The notes under the pieces are model-generated. The model searched no databases, was not told the DNA's origin, and worked only from the letters and a program-made list of their open reading frames with translations. This document shows, one piece after another, positions 1 through 13,036 of a stretch of DNA of 64,000 nt. Position numbers and translations under genes: made by a program. Within the stretch, counting starts at the first letter, position 1, and the number at the start of each line of letters is the position of its first letter. This DNA comes from Euonymus europaeus (lineage: Eukaryota > Streptophyta > Magnoliopsida > Celastrales > Celastraceae): positions 13,539,001 through 13,603,000 of the forward strand of contig OY756971.1 of assembly GCA_963580455.1 (NCBI GenBank), read 5' to 3'.

Positions 1-269
1 TGTCCATTAGTCATAGAAAGTTAGTGTTTTGCCATCGAAATAATCTAGGAAGCTTATACTCATAAAATTTGACACAGAATAACAATAAAAAGTTTACACC
101 TAGCAACTTTGGTGGTTCAAAGTTGATCAACTCTCTCTGAGGACGAGCTTTTAACGGTTTTGTCCATTTGTCATAGAAATTTGGTATTTTGGCATCGAAA
201 TAATCTTGGAAGCTTATAATCGAAAAATTTGACATAGAAGCACAATAAAAAGTGTACACCGAGGAACTT

Positions 270-623
270 TGATGGTCCGAAGTTGCTCAATTCTCTCTAT
301 GGAGGAGCTTTTAACAATTTTGTCCATTCGTCATAGAAAGTTGGTGTTTTGGCATCGAAATAATCTAGGAAGCTTATACTCATAAAATTTGACATAGAAT
401 AATAATAAAAAGTGTACACCGAGCAACTTTGGTGCTTCGAAGTTGATCAACTCTCTCTATGGAGGAGCTTTTAACGGTTTTGTCCATTTGTCATAGAAAG
501 TTAGTGTTTATTCATCGAAATAATCTAGGAAGCTTAAACTCATAAAATTTGACATAGAAGCACATTAAAAAGTGTACACCAAGCAACTTTGATGGTCTGA
601 ACTTGCTCAACTCTCTCTATGGA
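270..623. repeat. Segmental duplication within satellite, copy 1 (partner 1867-2219)
   Basis: This stretch of a little over two monomers shares diagnostic variants with 1867-2219, 1597 bp downstream, equal to 10 monomers. Shared marks are the GCTCAATTC variant, the AATAATAATAAAAAG stretch (C replaced by T in ACAATAAAAA) and GGTGCTTCG in place of GGTGGTTCG. Outside these limits the two sites fall into different monomer subtypes. Confidence 0.75.
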
Positions 624-1866
624 GGAGCTTTTACCGGCTTTGTCCATTTGTCATAGAAAGTTAGTGTTTATTCATCGAAATAATCTAGGAAGCTTATACT
701 AGTAAAATTTGATATAGAAGAACATTAAAAAGTGTACACCGTGCAACTTTGGTGGTCCGAATTTGCTCAACTCTCTCTACGGAGGAGCTTTTAACGGTTT
801 TGTCCATTTGTCATAAAAAGTTAGTTTTTTTGCTTCGAAATAATCTTGAAGGTTATACTCGTAAAATTTGATATAGAAGAACAATAAAATGTGTACACTG
901 AGCAGCTCTGACAGTCCAAAGTTGCTCAACTATTTCTATGGTGGAGCTTTTAACAATTTTGTGCCTTTTTCATAGAAAGTCGAGGTTTTGTCATTAAAAT
1001 AATCAAGGAAGCTTATACTCATAAAATTTGAAATAGAATAACAATAAAAAGCGTACACCGAGCAACTTTGATGGTCCGAAGTTGCTCAACTCTCTCTATG
1101 AAAGATATTTTAACGGCTTTGTCCATTTGGCATAGAAAGTTAGTGTTTTGCCATCGAAATAATCTAGGAAGCTTATACTCATAAAATTTGACATAGACTA
1201 ACAATAAAAAGTGTACACCGAGCAACTTTGGTGGTTCGAAGTTGATCAACTCTCTCTATGGAGGAGCTTTTAACGGTTTTGTCCATTTGTCAAAGAAAGT
1301 TAGTGTTTATTCATCGAAATAATCTAGGAAGCTTATACTCGTAAAATTTGACATAGAAGCACATTAAAAAGTGTACACCGAGCAACTTTGGCGGTCCGAA
1401 CTTGCTCAACTCTCTCTGTGGAGGAGCTTTTAACGGCTTTGTCCATTTGTCATAGAAAGTTAGTGTTTATTCATTGAAATAATCTAGGAAGCTTATAATC
1501 ATAAAATTTGACAAGAACAACTTTAAAAAGTGTAGACCGTGCAACTTTGATGGTCCGAAGTTGCTCAACTCTCTCTACGGAGGAGCTTTTAAAGGTTTTG
1601 TCCATTTGTCATAGAAAGTTGGTGTTTTTTGTTTCGAAATAATCTTGAAGCTTATACTCGTAAAATTTGACATAGAAGAACAATAAAATGTGTACTCCGA
1701 GTAGCTCTGACAGTCCAAAGTTGCTCAACTCTCTCTATGTCGAGCTTTTAACAATTTTGTGCATTTGTCATAGAAAGTCGGGGTTTTGTCAATCAAATAA
1801 TCTTGGAAGCTTATAGTCATAAAATTTGAAATAGAATAACAATAAAAAGCGTACACCGAGCAACTT

Positions 1867-2219
1867 TGATGGTCCGAAGTTGCTCAATTCTCTCTATGGA
1901 GGAGCTTTTAACAATTTTGTCCATTCGTCATAGAAAGTTGGTGTTTTGGCATCGAAATAATCTAGGAAGCTTATACTCATAAAATTTGACATAGAATAAT
2001 AATAAAAAGTGTACACTGAGCAACTTTGGTGCTTCGAAGTTGATCAACTCTCTCTATGGAGGAGCTTTTAACGGTTTTGTCCATTTGTCATAGAAAGTTA
2101 GTGTTTATTCATCGAAATAATATAGGAAGCTTAAACTCATAAAATTTGACATAGAAGCACATTAAAAAGTGTACACCAAGCAACTTTGATGGTCTGAACT
2201 TGCTCAACTCTCTCTATGG
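1867..2219. repeat. Segmental duplication within satellite, copy 2 (partner 270-623)
   Basis: This is the second copy of the 10-monomer-period duplication. It keeps the same rare variants (AATAATAATAAAAAG, GGTGCTTCG) as its partner. Match quality drops after about 2219, where this copy continues into a GGAAGATATTTT-type monomer while the first continues into a GGAGGAGCTTTTACC type. Confidence 0.75.
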
Positions 2220-2929
2220 AAGATATTTTAACAGCTTTGTCCATTTGTCATAGAAAGTTAGTGTTTTGCCATTGAAATAATCTAGGAAGCTTATACTCAT
2301 AAAATTTGACATAGACTAACAATAAAAAGTGTACACCGAGCAACTTTGGTGGTTCGAAGTTGATCAACTCTCTCTATTGAGGGGCTTTTAACGGTTTTGT
2401 CCATTTGTCATAGAAAGTTGGTATTTTGGCATCAAATAATCTTGAAAGCTTATACTCTTAAAATTTGACATAGAAGCACAATAAAAATTGTACATCGAGG
2501 AACTTTGATTGTCCGAAGTTTCTCAACTCTCTCTACGGAGAAGCTTTTAACAATTTTATCCATTCGTCATAGAAAGTTGGTGTTTTGGCGTCGAAATAAT
2601 CTAGGAAGCTTATACTCATAAAATTTGACATAGAAAAACAATAAAAAGTATACAACGAGCAACTTTGATTGTCCGAACTTGCCCAACAATGTCTACGAAA
2701 AAGCTTTTAATGGTTTTGTCCATTTGTCATAGAAAGTTGGTGTTTTTGCATCGAAATAATCTTGAAAGCTTACTCTCATAAAATTAGACATAGAAGAACA
2801 ATAAAATGTGTACAACGAGCAGCTTTGATGGTCCAAAGTTGCTCAATTCTCTATATGGTGGAGCTTTTAACAATTTTGTGCATTTGTCATTGAAAGTCGG
2901 GGTTTTGTCATTGAAATAATCTAGGAAGC

Positions 2930-3545
2930 TTATACTCATAAAATTTGAAATAGAATAACAATAAAAATCGTACACCGAGCAACTTTGATGGTCGAAGTTG
3001 CTCAACTCTCTCTATGGAAGATATTTTAACGGCTTTGTCCATTTATCATAGAAAGTTAGTGTTTTGCCATCGAAATAATCTAGGAAGCTTATACTCATAA
3101 AATTTGACATAGAATAACAATAAAAAGTGTACATCGAGCAATTTTGGTGGTTCGAAGTTGATCAACTCTCTCTATGGAGGAGCTTTTAACGGTTTTGTCC
3201 ATTTGTCATAGAAATTTAGTGTTTATTCATCGAAATAATCTAGAAAGCTTATACTCGTAAAATTTGACATAGAATGACATTAAAAAGTGTACACTGAGCA
3301 ACTTTGATGGTCCGAACTTGCTCAACTCTCACTACCGAGGAGCTTTTAATGGTTTTGTCCATTGTTTGTAGAAAGTTGGTGTTTTTGCTTCGAAATAATC
3401 TTGAAGCTTATACTCGTAAAATTTGACATAGAAGAACAATAAAATGTGTACACCGAGCAGCTCTGACAGTCCAAAGTTGCTCAGCTCTCTCTATGGTGGA
3501 GCTTTTAACAATTTTGTGCATTTGTCATAGAAAGTCGGGGTTTTG
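2930..3545. repeat. 11-monomer-period duplication, copy 1 (partner 4687-5302)
   Basis: It is shared with sequence 1757 bp downstream (11 monomers). Both carry the one-base-short GATGGTCGAAG near 2988 and 4745, the CCATTTATCATAG variant, the CTCTCACTACCGAGG variant, and the CCATTGTYTGTAG variant, which departs from the standard CCATTTGTCATAG. These four co-occurring rare marks make common descent of the segment secure. Confidence 0.8.
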
Positions 3546-4686
3546 TCATTGAAATAATCTAGGAAGTTATACTCATAAAATTTGAAATAGAATCACAATA
3601 AAAAGCATACACTGAGCAACTTTGATGGTCCGAAATTGCTCAACTTTCTCTATGGAAGATATTTTAACGCCTTTGTCCATTTGTCATAGAAAGTTAGTGT
3701 TTTTCCAAAAAAAAAATCTAGGAAGCTTATACTGATAAAATTTGAAATAGACTAACAATAAAAAGTGTACACCGAGCAACTTTGGTGGTTCGAAGTTGAT
3801 CAACTCTCTCTATGGAGGAGCTTTTAACGATTTTGTCCATTTGTCATAGAAAGTTAGTGTTTATTCATTGAAATAATGTAGGAAGCTTATACTCGTAAAA
3901 TATTACATAGAAGCACATTAAAAAGTGTACACCGAGCAACTTTGATTGTCCGAACTTGCCCAACTCTATCTACGGAGGAGCTTTTGCCGGCTTTGTCCAT
4001 TTGTCATAGAAAGTTAGTGTTTTGCCATCGAAATAATCTTGGAAGCTTATACTCATAAAATTTGACATAGAATAACAATAAAAAGTGTATACCGAGCAAC
4101 TTTGGTGGTTCGAAGTTGATCAACTCTCTCTATGCAGGAGCTTTTAACGGTTTTGTCCATTTTTCATAGAAAGTTAGTGTTTATTCATCGAAATAATCTA
4201 GGAAGCATATACCCGTAAAATTTGACATAGAAGAACTTTAAAAAGTGTACACCGAGCAACTTTGATGGTCTGAAGTTGTTCAACTCTCTCTACGGAGGAG
4301 CTTTTAAAGGTTTTGTCCATTTGTCATAGAAAGTTGGTGTTTTTATCTTCGAAATAATCTTGAAGCTTATACTCGTAAAATTTGACATAGAAGAACAATA
4401 AAATGTGTACACCGAGCAGCTCTGACAGTCCAAAGTTGCGGAACTCTCTCTATGATGGAGCTTTTAACAATTTTGTGCATTTGTCGTAGAAAGTCGGGGT
4501 TTTGTCATACAAATAATCTAGGAAGCTTATACTCATAAAATTTGAAATAGAATAACAATAAAAAGCGTACACCGAGCAACTTTGATGATCCGAAGTTGCT
4601 CAAATCTCTCTATGGAAGATATTTTAACAGCTTTGTCCATTTGTCATAGAAAGTTAGTGTTTTGCCATTGAAATAATCTAGGAAGC

Positions 4687-5573
4687 TTATACTCATAAAA
4701 TTAGAAATAGAATAACAATAAAAATCGTACACCGAGCAACTTTGATGGTCGAAGTTGCTCAACTCTCTCTATGGAAGATATTTTAACGGCTTTGTCCATT
4801 TATCATAGAAAGTTAGTGTTTTGCCATCGAAATAATCTAGGAAGCTTATACTCATAAAATTTGACATAGAATAACAATAAAAAGTGTACAACGAGCAATT
4901 TTGGTGGTTCGAAGTTGATCAACTCTCTCTATGGAGGAGCGTTTAACGGTTTTGTCCATTTGTCATAGAAAGTTAGTGTTTATTCATCGAAATAATCTAG
5001 GAAGCTTATACTCGTAAAATTTGACATAGAATGACATTAAAAAGTGTACACTGAGCAACTTTGATGGTCCGAACTTGCTCAACTCTCACTACCGAGGAGC
5101 TTTTAATGGTTTTGTCCATTGTCTGTAGAAAGTTGGTGTTTTTGCTTCGAAATAATCTTGAAGCTTATACTCGTAAAATTTGACATAGAAGAACAATAAA
5201 ATGTGTACACCGAGCAGCTCTGACAGTCCAAAGTTGCTCAACTCTCTCTATGGTAGAGCTTTTAACAATTTTGTGCATTTTTCATAGAAAGTCGGGGTTT
5301 TGTCATTGAAATAATTTAGGAAGCTTATACTCATAAAATTTGAAATAGAATAACAATAAAAAGCGTACACCGAGAAACTATTATGGTTCGAAGTTGCTTA
5401 AATCTCTCTATGGAAGATATTTTAACGGCTTTGTCCATTTGTCATAGAAAGTTAGTGTTTTGCCATCGAAATAATCTAGGAAGCTTATACTCTTAAAATT
5501 TGACATAGACTAACAATAAAAAGTGTACACCGAGCAACTTTGGTGGTTTGAAGTTGATCAACTCTCTCTATGG
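4687..5573. repeat. 11-monomer-period duplication, copy 2
   Basis: The left part pairs with 2930-3545. The right part (about 4933-5573) pairs with 6690-7330, again at an offset of 1757 bp. The mark shared with the third copy is GAGAAACTATTATGG followed by GCTTAAATCTC (near 5371 and 7128). Together the three sites indicate a degenerate 11-monomer higher-order repeat of about 1757 bp. Confidence 0.78.
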
Positions 5574-6360
5574 AGGAGCTTTTAACGGTTTTGTCCATTT
5601 GTCATACAAAGTTGGTATTTTGGCATCAAATAATCTTGAAAGCTTATACTCATAAAATTTGACATAGAAGCACAATAAAAAGTGTAAACCGAGGAACTTT
5701 GATGGTCCGATGTTGCTCAACTCTCTCTATGGAGAAGCTTTCAACAATTTTGTCCATTCGTCATAGAAAGTTGGTGTTTTGGCATCGAAATAATCTAGGA
5801 AGCTTATACTCATAAAATTTGACATAGAAAAAAAATAAAAAGTATACAACGAGCAACTTTGATGGGCCGAAGTTGCTCAACAATGTCTACGGAAAAGCTT
5901 TTAATGCTTTTGTCCGTTTGTCATAGAAAGTTCGTGTTTTTGCTTCGAAATAATCTTGAAGCTTATACTCGTAAAATTTGACATAGAAGAACAATAAAAT
6001 GTGTACACCGAGCAGCTCTGACAGTCCAAAGTTGCTCAACTCTCTCTATGGTGGAGCTTTTAACAATTTTGTGCATTTGTCGTAGAAAGTCGGGGTTTTG
6101 TCATTGAAATAATCTAGGAAGCTTATACTCATAAAATTTGAAATAGAATAACAATAAAAAGCGTACACTGAGCAACTTTGATGATCCGAAGTTGCTCAAC
6201 TCTCTCTATGGAAGGTATTTTAACGGCTTTGTCCATTTGTCGTAGACAATTAGTGTTTTGCCATCAAAATAATCAAGGAAACTTATACTCTTAAAATTTG
6301 ACATAGACTAACAATAAAAAGTGTACACCGAGCAACTTTGGTGGTTCGAAGTTGATCAAC

Positions 6361-6680
6361 TCTCTCTATGGAGAAGGTTTTAACAATTTTGTCCATTCGT
6401 CATAGAAAGTTGGTGTTTTGGCATTGAAATAATCTAGGAATCTTATACTCATTAAATTTGACATAGAATAACAATAAAAAGTGTATATCGAGCAACTTTG
6501 GTGGTTCGAAGTTGATCAACTCTCTCTATGGAGAAGGTTTTAACAATTTTGTCCATTCGTCATAGAAAGTTGGTGTTTTGGCATTGAAATAATCTAGGAA
6601 TCTTATACTCATAAAATTTGACATAGAATAACAATAAAAAGTGTATATCGAGCAACTTTGGTGGTTCGAAGTTGATCAAC
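6361..6680. repeat. Adjacent duplicated monomer pair
   Basis: The monomers at 6361-6520 and 6521-6680 are almost identical to each other, including the private marks GGAGAAGGTTTT, GGCATTGAAATAATC, GGAATCTTATACTC and GTGTATATCG. The clearest difference is CATTAAATTT versus CATAAAATTT. Neighbouring monomers elsewhere usually belong to different subtypes, so this is a recent single-monomer tandem duplication. Confidence 0.85.
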
Positions 6681-6689
6681 TCTCTCTAT

Positions 6690-7330
6690 GCAGCAGCTTT
6701 TAACGGTTTTGTCCATTTGTCATAGAAAGTTAGTGTTTATTCATCGAAATAATCTAGGAAGCTTATACTCGTAAAATTTGACATAGAATGACATTAAAAA
6801 GTGTACACTGAGCAACTTTGATGGTCCGAACTTGCTCAACTCTCACTACTGAGGAGCTTTTAATGGTTTTGTCCATTGTCTGTAGAAAGTTGGTGTTTTT
6901 GCTTCGAAATAATCTTGAAGCTTATACTCGTAAAATTTGACATAGAAGAAGAATAAAATGTGTACACCGAGCAGCTCTGACAGTCCAAAGTTGCTCAAAT
7001 CTCTCTATGGTGGAGCTTTTAACAATTTTGTGCATTTTTCATAGAAGGTCGGGGTTTTGTCATTGAAATAATTTAGGAAGCTTATACTCATAAAATTTGA
7101 AATAGAATAACAATAAAAAGCGTACACCGAGAAACTATTATGGTTCGAAGTTGCTTAAATCTCTCTATGGAAGATATTTTAACGGCTTTGTCCATTTGTC
7201 ATAGAAAGTTAGTGTTTTGCCATCGAAATAATCTAGGAAGCTTATACTCTTAAAATTTGACATAGACTAACAATAAAAAGTGTACACCGAGCAACTTTGG
7301 TGGTTTGAAGTTGATCAACTCTCTCTATGG
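6690..7330. repeat. 11-monomer-period duplication, copy 3
   Basis: It shares CTCTCACTAC-GAGG, CCATTGTCTGTAG and GAGAAACTATTATGG with the segment 1757 bp upstream. Downstream the offset falls to 1598 bp: the variant CAATGTCTACGGAAAAGC is at 5881 and 7479. This copy has therefore lost exactly one monomer, the GGTATTTTGGCATCAAAT type found near 5600. Confidence 0.75.
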
Positions 7331-7439
7331 AGAAGCTTTTAACAATTTTGTCCATTCGTCATAGAAAGTTGTTGTTTTGGCATCGAAATAATCTAGGAAG
7401 CTTATACTCATAAAATTTGACATAGAAAAAAAATAAAAA

Positions 7440-9110
7440 GTATACAACGAGCAACTTTGATGGGCCGAAGTTGCTCAACAATGTCTACGGAAAAGCTTTT
7501 AATGCTTTTGTCCGTTTGTCATAGAAAGTTCGTGTTTTTGCTTCGAAATAATCTTGAAAGCTTATACTCGTAAAATTTCACATAGAAGAACAATAAAATG
7601 TTTACACCGAGCAGCTTTGACCATCCAAAGTTGCTCAACTCTCTCTATGGTCGAGCTTTTGACAATTTTGTGCATTTGTCATAGAAAGTCGGGGTTTTGT
7701 CATTGAAATAATCTAGGAAGCTTATACTCATAAATTAGAATAACAAAAAAAATCGTACACCGAGCAACTTTGACGGTCTGAAGTTCCTCAACTTCCTCTA
7801 TGGAAGATATTTTAACGGCTTTGTCCATTTGTCATAGAAAGTTAGTGTTTTGCCATCGAAATAATCTAGGAAGCTTATACTCATAAAATTTGACATAGAA
7901 TAACAATAAAAAGTGTATACCGAGCAACTTTGGTGGTTCGAAGTTGATCAACTCTCTCTATGCAGGAGCTTTTAACGGTTTTGTCCATTTGTCATAGAAA
8001 GTTAGTGTTTATTCATCGAAATAATCTAGGAAGCTTATGCTCGTAAAATTTGACATAGAAGAACTTTAAAAAGTGTACACCGAGCAATTTTGATGGTCTG
8101 AAGTTGCTCAACTCTCTCTACGGAGGAGCTTTTAAAGGTTTTGTCCATTTGTCATAGAAAGTTGGTGTTTTTTGCTTCGAAATAATCTTGAAGCTTATAC
8201 TCGTAAAATTTGATGTAGAAGAACAATAAAATGTGTACACCGAACAGCTTTGACAGTCCAAAGTCGCTCAACTCTCTCTATGGTGGAGCTTTTAACAATT
8301 TTGTGCATTTGTCGTAGAAAGTCGGGGTTTTGTCATTGAAATAATCTAGGAAGCTTATACTCATAAAATTTGAAATAGAATAACAATAAAAAGCGTACAC
8401 TGAGCAACTTTGATGATCCGAAGTTGCTCAACTCTCTCTATGGAATATATTTTAACGGCTTTGTCCATTTGTCGTAGAAAATTAGTGTTTTGCATCAAAA
8501 TAATCAAGGAAGCTTCTACTTTTAAAATTTGACATAGACTAACAATAAAAAGTGTACACCGAGCAACTTTGGTGGTTCGAAGTTGATCAACTCTCTCTAT
8601 GGAGAAGCTTTTAACAATTTTGTCCATTCGTCATAGAAAGTTGGTGTTTTGGCATCGAAATAATCTAGGAATCTTATACTCAGAAAATTTGACATAGAAT
8701 AACAATAAAAAGTGTATACCGAGCAACTTTGGTGGTTCGAAGTTGATCAACTCTCTCTATGCGGTAGCTTTTAACGGTTTTGTCCATTTGTCATAGAAAG
8801 TTAGTGTTTATTCATTGAAATAATCTAGGAAGCTTATACTCGTAAAATTTGACATAGAAGCACATTAAAAAGTGTACACCGAGCAACTTTGATGGTCCGA
8901 ACTTGCTCAACTCTCTCTATGGACGAGCTTTTACCGGCTTTATCCATTTGTCATAGAAAGTTAATGTTTATTCATCGAAATAATCTACGAAGCTTATACT
9001 CGTAAAATTTGATATAGAAGAACATTAAAAAGTGTACACCGTGCAACTTTGATGGTCCGAAGTTGATCAACTCTCTCTACGGAGGAGCTTTTAATGGTTT
9101 TGTCCATTTG
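7440..9110. repeat. Degenerate 17/16-monomer unit in left block, copy 1
   Basis: Variants here recur about 2.55-2.71 kb downstream. CAATGTCTACGGAAAAGC is at 7479 and 10188 (offset 2709, 17 monomers), and CATAAATTAGAATAAC recurs at the same offset. GAGCAATTTTGATGG is at 8082 and 10631 (offset 2549), and AATCAAGGAAGC recurs at 8502 and 11052 (offset 2550, 16 monomers). The offset change means one monomer, near 7790-7930, is missing from the downstream copy. The 17-monomer length matches the unit of the homogenised core, suggesting the same ancestral organisation. Confidence 0.7.
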
Positions 9111-10148
9111 TCATAGAAAGTTGTTGTTTTGGCATCAAAATAATCTTGAAGCTTATACTCGTAAAATTTGATATAGAAGAACAATAAAATGTGTACACCG
9201 AGCAGCTCTGACTGTCCAAAGTTGCTCAACTCTCTCTATGGTGGAGCTTTTAACAAATTTGTGCATTTGTCATAGAAAGTCGAGGTTTTGTCATTGAAAT
9301 AATCTAGGAAGTTATGCTCATAAAATTTGAAATAGAATCACAATAAAAAGCATACACCGAGCAACTTTGATGGTCCGAAATTGCTCAACTCTCTCTATGG
9401 AAGATATTTTAACGGCTTTGTCCATTTGTCATAGAAAGTTAGTGTTTTGCCAAAGAAATAATCTAGGAAGCTTATACTGATAAAATTTGAAATAGACTAA
9501 CAATAAAAAGTGTACACCGAGCAACTTTGGTGGTTCGAAGTTGATCAACTCTCTCTATGGAGGAGCTTTTAACGATTTTGTCCATTTGTCATAGAAAGTT
9601 AGTGTTTATTCATTGAAATAATGTAGGAAGCTTATACTCGTAAAATATTACATAGAAGCACATTAAAAAGTGTACACCGAGCAACTTTGATTGTCCGAAC
9701 TTGCTCAACTCTCTCTATGGAGGAGCTTTTGCCGGCTTTGTCCATTTATCATAGAAAGTTAGTGTTTATTCATCAAAATAATCCAGGAAGCTTATACTCG
9801 TAAAATTTGATATAGAAGAACATTAAAAAGTGTACACCGTGCAACTTTGATGGTCGGAAGTTGATCAACTCTCTCTATGGAGGAGCTTTTAACGGTTTTG
9901 TCCATTTGTCATACAAAGTTGGTATTTTGGCATCAAATAATCTTGAAAGCTTATACTCATAAAATTTGACATAGAAGCACAATAAAAGTTGTACACCGAG
10001 GAACTTTGATGGTCCGAAGTTGCTCAACTTTCTCTATGGAGAAGCTTTTAACAATTTTGTCCATTCGTCATAGAAAGTTGGTGTTTTGGCATCGAAATAA
10101 TTTAGGGAGCTTATACTCATAAAATAAGACATAGAAAAAAAATAAAAA

Positions 10149-11660
10149 GTATACAACGAGCAACTTTGATGGGCCGAAGTTGCTCAACAATGTCTACGGA
10201 AAAGCTTTTAATGGTTTTGTCCGTTTGTCACAGAAAGTTGGTGTTTTTGCTTCGAAATAATCTTGAAAGCTTATACTCGTAAAATTTAACATAGAAGAAC
10301 AACAAGATGTTTACACCGAGCAGCTGTGACCGTCAAAAGTTGCTCAACTCTCTCTATGGTAGAGCTTTTAACAATTTTGTGCATTTGTCATAGAAAGTCG
10401 GGGTTTTGTCAGTGAAATAATCTAGGAAGCTTATACTCATAAATTAGAATAACAAAAAAAATCGTACACCGAGCAACTTTGGTGGTTCGAAGTTGATCAA
10501 CTCTCTCTATGCAGGAGCTTTTAACGGTTTTGTCCATTTGTCATAGAAAGTTCGTGTTTATTCATCGAAATAATCTAAGAAGCTTATACTCGTAAAATTT
10601 GACATAGAAGAACTTTAAAAAGAGTACACCGAGCAATTTTGATGGTCTGAAGTTGCTCAACTCTCTCTACGGAGGAGCTTTTAAAAGTTTTGTCCATTTG
10701 TCATAGAAAGTTTGTGTTTTCTGCTTCAAAATAATCTTGAAACTTATACTCGTAAAATTTGACATAGAAGAACAATAAAATGTGTACACCGAGCAGCTCT
10801 GACAGTCCAAAGTTGATCAACTCTCTCTATGGTGGAGCTTTTAACAATTTTGTGCATTTGTCGTAGAAAGTCGGCATTTTGTTATCGAAATAATCTAGGA
10901 AGCTTATACTCATAAAATTTGAAATAGAATAACAATAAAAGGCGTACACTGAGCAACTTTGATGATCCGAAGTTCCTCAACTCTCTCTATGGAAGATATT
11001 TTAACGGCTTTGTCCATTTGTCGTAGAAAATTAGTGTTTTGCCATCAAAATAATCAAGGAAGCTTATACTCTTAAAATTTGACATAGACTAACAATAAAA
11101 AGTGTACACCGAGCAACTTTGGTAGTTCGAAGTTGATCAACTCTCTCTATGGAGAAGCTTTTAACAATTTTGTTCATTCGTCATAGAAAGTTGGTGTTTT
11201 TGCATCGAAATAATCTAGGAATCTTATACTCATAAAATTTGACATAGAATAGCAATAAAAAGTGTATACCGAGCAACTTTGGTGGTTCGAAGTTGATCAA
11301 CTCTCTCTATGCAGGAGCTTTTAACGGTTTTGTCCATTTGTCATAGAAAGTTAGTGTTTATTCATCGAAATAATCTAGGAAGCTTATACTCGTAAAATTT
11401 GACATAGAAGCACATTAAAAAGTGTACACCGAGCAACTTTGATGGTCCGAACTTGCTCAACTCTCTCTATGGAAGAGCTTTTACCGGCTTTGTCCATTTG
11501 TCATAGAAAGTTAGTGTTCATTCATCGAAATAATCTACGAGGCTTATACTCGTAAAATTTGATATAGAAGAACATTAAAGAGTGTACACCGTGCAACTTT
11601 GATTGTCCGAAGTTGATCAACTCTCTCTACGTATGAGCTTTTAACGGTTTTGTCCATTTG
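10149..11660. repeat. Degenerate 17/16-monomer unit in left block, copy 2
   Basis: This is the downstream partner of 7440-9110, sharing the marks GATGGGCCGAAG, CATAAATTAGAATAAC, GAGCAATTTTGATGG, GATGATCCGAAG and AATCAAGGAAGC. Divergence between the two is clearly greater than between copies of the core units. Confidence 0.68.
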
Positions 11661-13036
11661 TCATAGAAAGTTGGTATTTTGGCATCAAAATAATATTGGA
11701 AGCTTATACTCGTAAAATTGCACATAGAAGCAAAATAAAAAGTGTACACCATGGAACTTTGATGGTCCGAAGTTGCTCAACTCTCTTTATGGAGGAGCTT
11801 TTAACAATTTTGTTCATTCGTCATAGAAAGTCGCGGTTTTGTCATTGAAATAATCTAGGAAGCTTATACTCATAAAATTTGAAATAGAATAACAATAAAA
11901 AGTGTATACCGAGCAACTTTGGTGGTTCGAAGTTGATCAACTCTCTCTATGGAGGAGCTTTTAACGATTTTGTCCATTTGTCATAGAAAGTTAGTGTTTA
12001 TTCATTGAAATAATGTAGGAATCTTATACTCGTAAAATATTACATAGAAGCACATTAAAAAGTGTACACCGAGCAACTTTGATTGTCCGAACTTGCTCAA
12101 CTCTCTCTACGGAGGAGCTTTTGCCAGATTTGTCCATTTGTCATAGAAAGTTAGTGTTTATTCATCGAAATAATCTAGGAAGCTTATACTCGTAAAATTT
12201 GATATAGAAGAACATTAAAAAGTGTACACCGTGCAACTTTGATGGTCGGAAGTTGATCAACTCTCTCTATGGAGGAGCTTTTAAAGGTTTTGTCCATTTG
12301 TCATAGAAAGTTGGTGTTTTTTGCTTCGAAATAATCTTGAAGCTTATACTCGTAAAATTTGACATAGAAGAACAATAAAATGTGTACACCGAGCAGCTCT
12401 GACAGTCCAAAGTTGCTCAACTCTCTCTATGATGGAGCTTTTAAAAATTTTGTGCATTTGTCGTAGAAAGTCGAGGTTTTGTCATTGAAATAATCTAGGA
12501 AGCTTATACTCATAAAATTTGATATAGAATAACAATAAAAAGTGTATACCGAGCAACTTTGGTGGTTCGAAGTTGATCAACTCTCTCTATGCAGGAGCTT
12601 TTAATAGTTTTGTCTATTTGTCATAGAAAGTTAGTGTTTATTCATCAAAATAATCTAGGAAGCTTATACTCGTAAAATTTGACATAGAAGAACTTTAAAA
12701 AGTGTACACCGAGCAACTTTGATGGTCTGAAGTTGCTCAACTCTCTCTATGGAGGAGCTTTTAAAGGTTTTGTCCATTTGTCATAGAAAGTTGGTGTTTT
12801 TTGCTTCGTAATAATCTTGAAGCTTATACTCGTAAAATTTGACATAGAAGAACAATAAAATGTGTACACCGAGCAGCTCTGACAGTCTAAAGATGCTCAA
12901 CTCTCTCTATGATGGAGCTTTTAACAATTTTATGCATTTGTCGTAGAGAGTCGGGGTTTTGCATTGAAATAATATAGGAAGCTTATACTCATAAAATTTG
13001 AAATAGAATAACAATAAAAAGCGTACACTGAGCAAC

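Larger units (their letters stand above)
1..13036. repeat. Left satellite block with irregular higher-order structure
   Basis: About 81 monomers are visibly more diverged from each other than those in the centre, with private substitutions and 1-3 bp indels. No single higher-order unit runs through the block. Instead, shared rare variants reveal several local periods: 1597 bp (10 monomers), 1757 bp (11), 2550 bp (16) and 2709 bp (17). Examples are listed as separate entries. This is what one expects from an array margin where repeated unequal exchange has scrambled an older multi-monomer unit and recent homogenisation has not reached. No open reading frame here is more than a translation of the satellite. 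Confidence 0.85.

Noticed and set aside
1..2220. Regularly spaced repeats resembling a CRISPR array
   Set aside because: The spacing is 160 bp with the whole unit conserved; there are no short palindromic repeats with unique spacers and no cas genes. It is satellite DNA.
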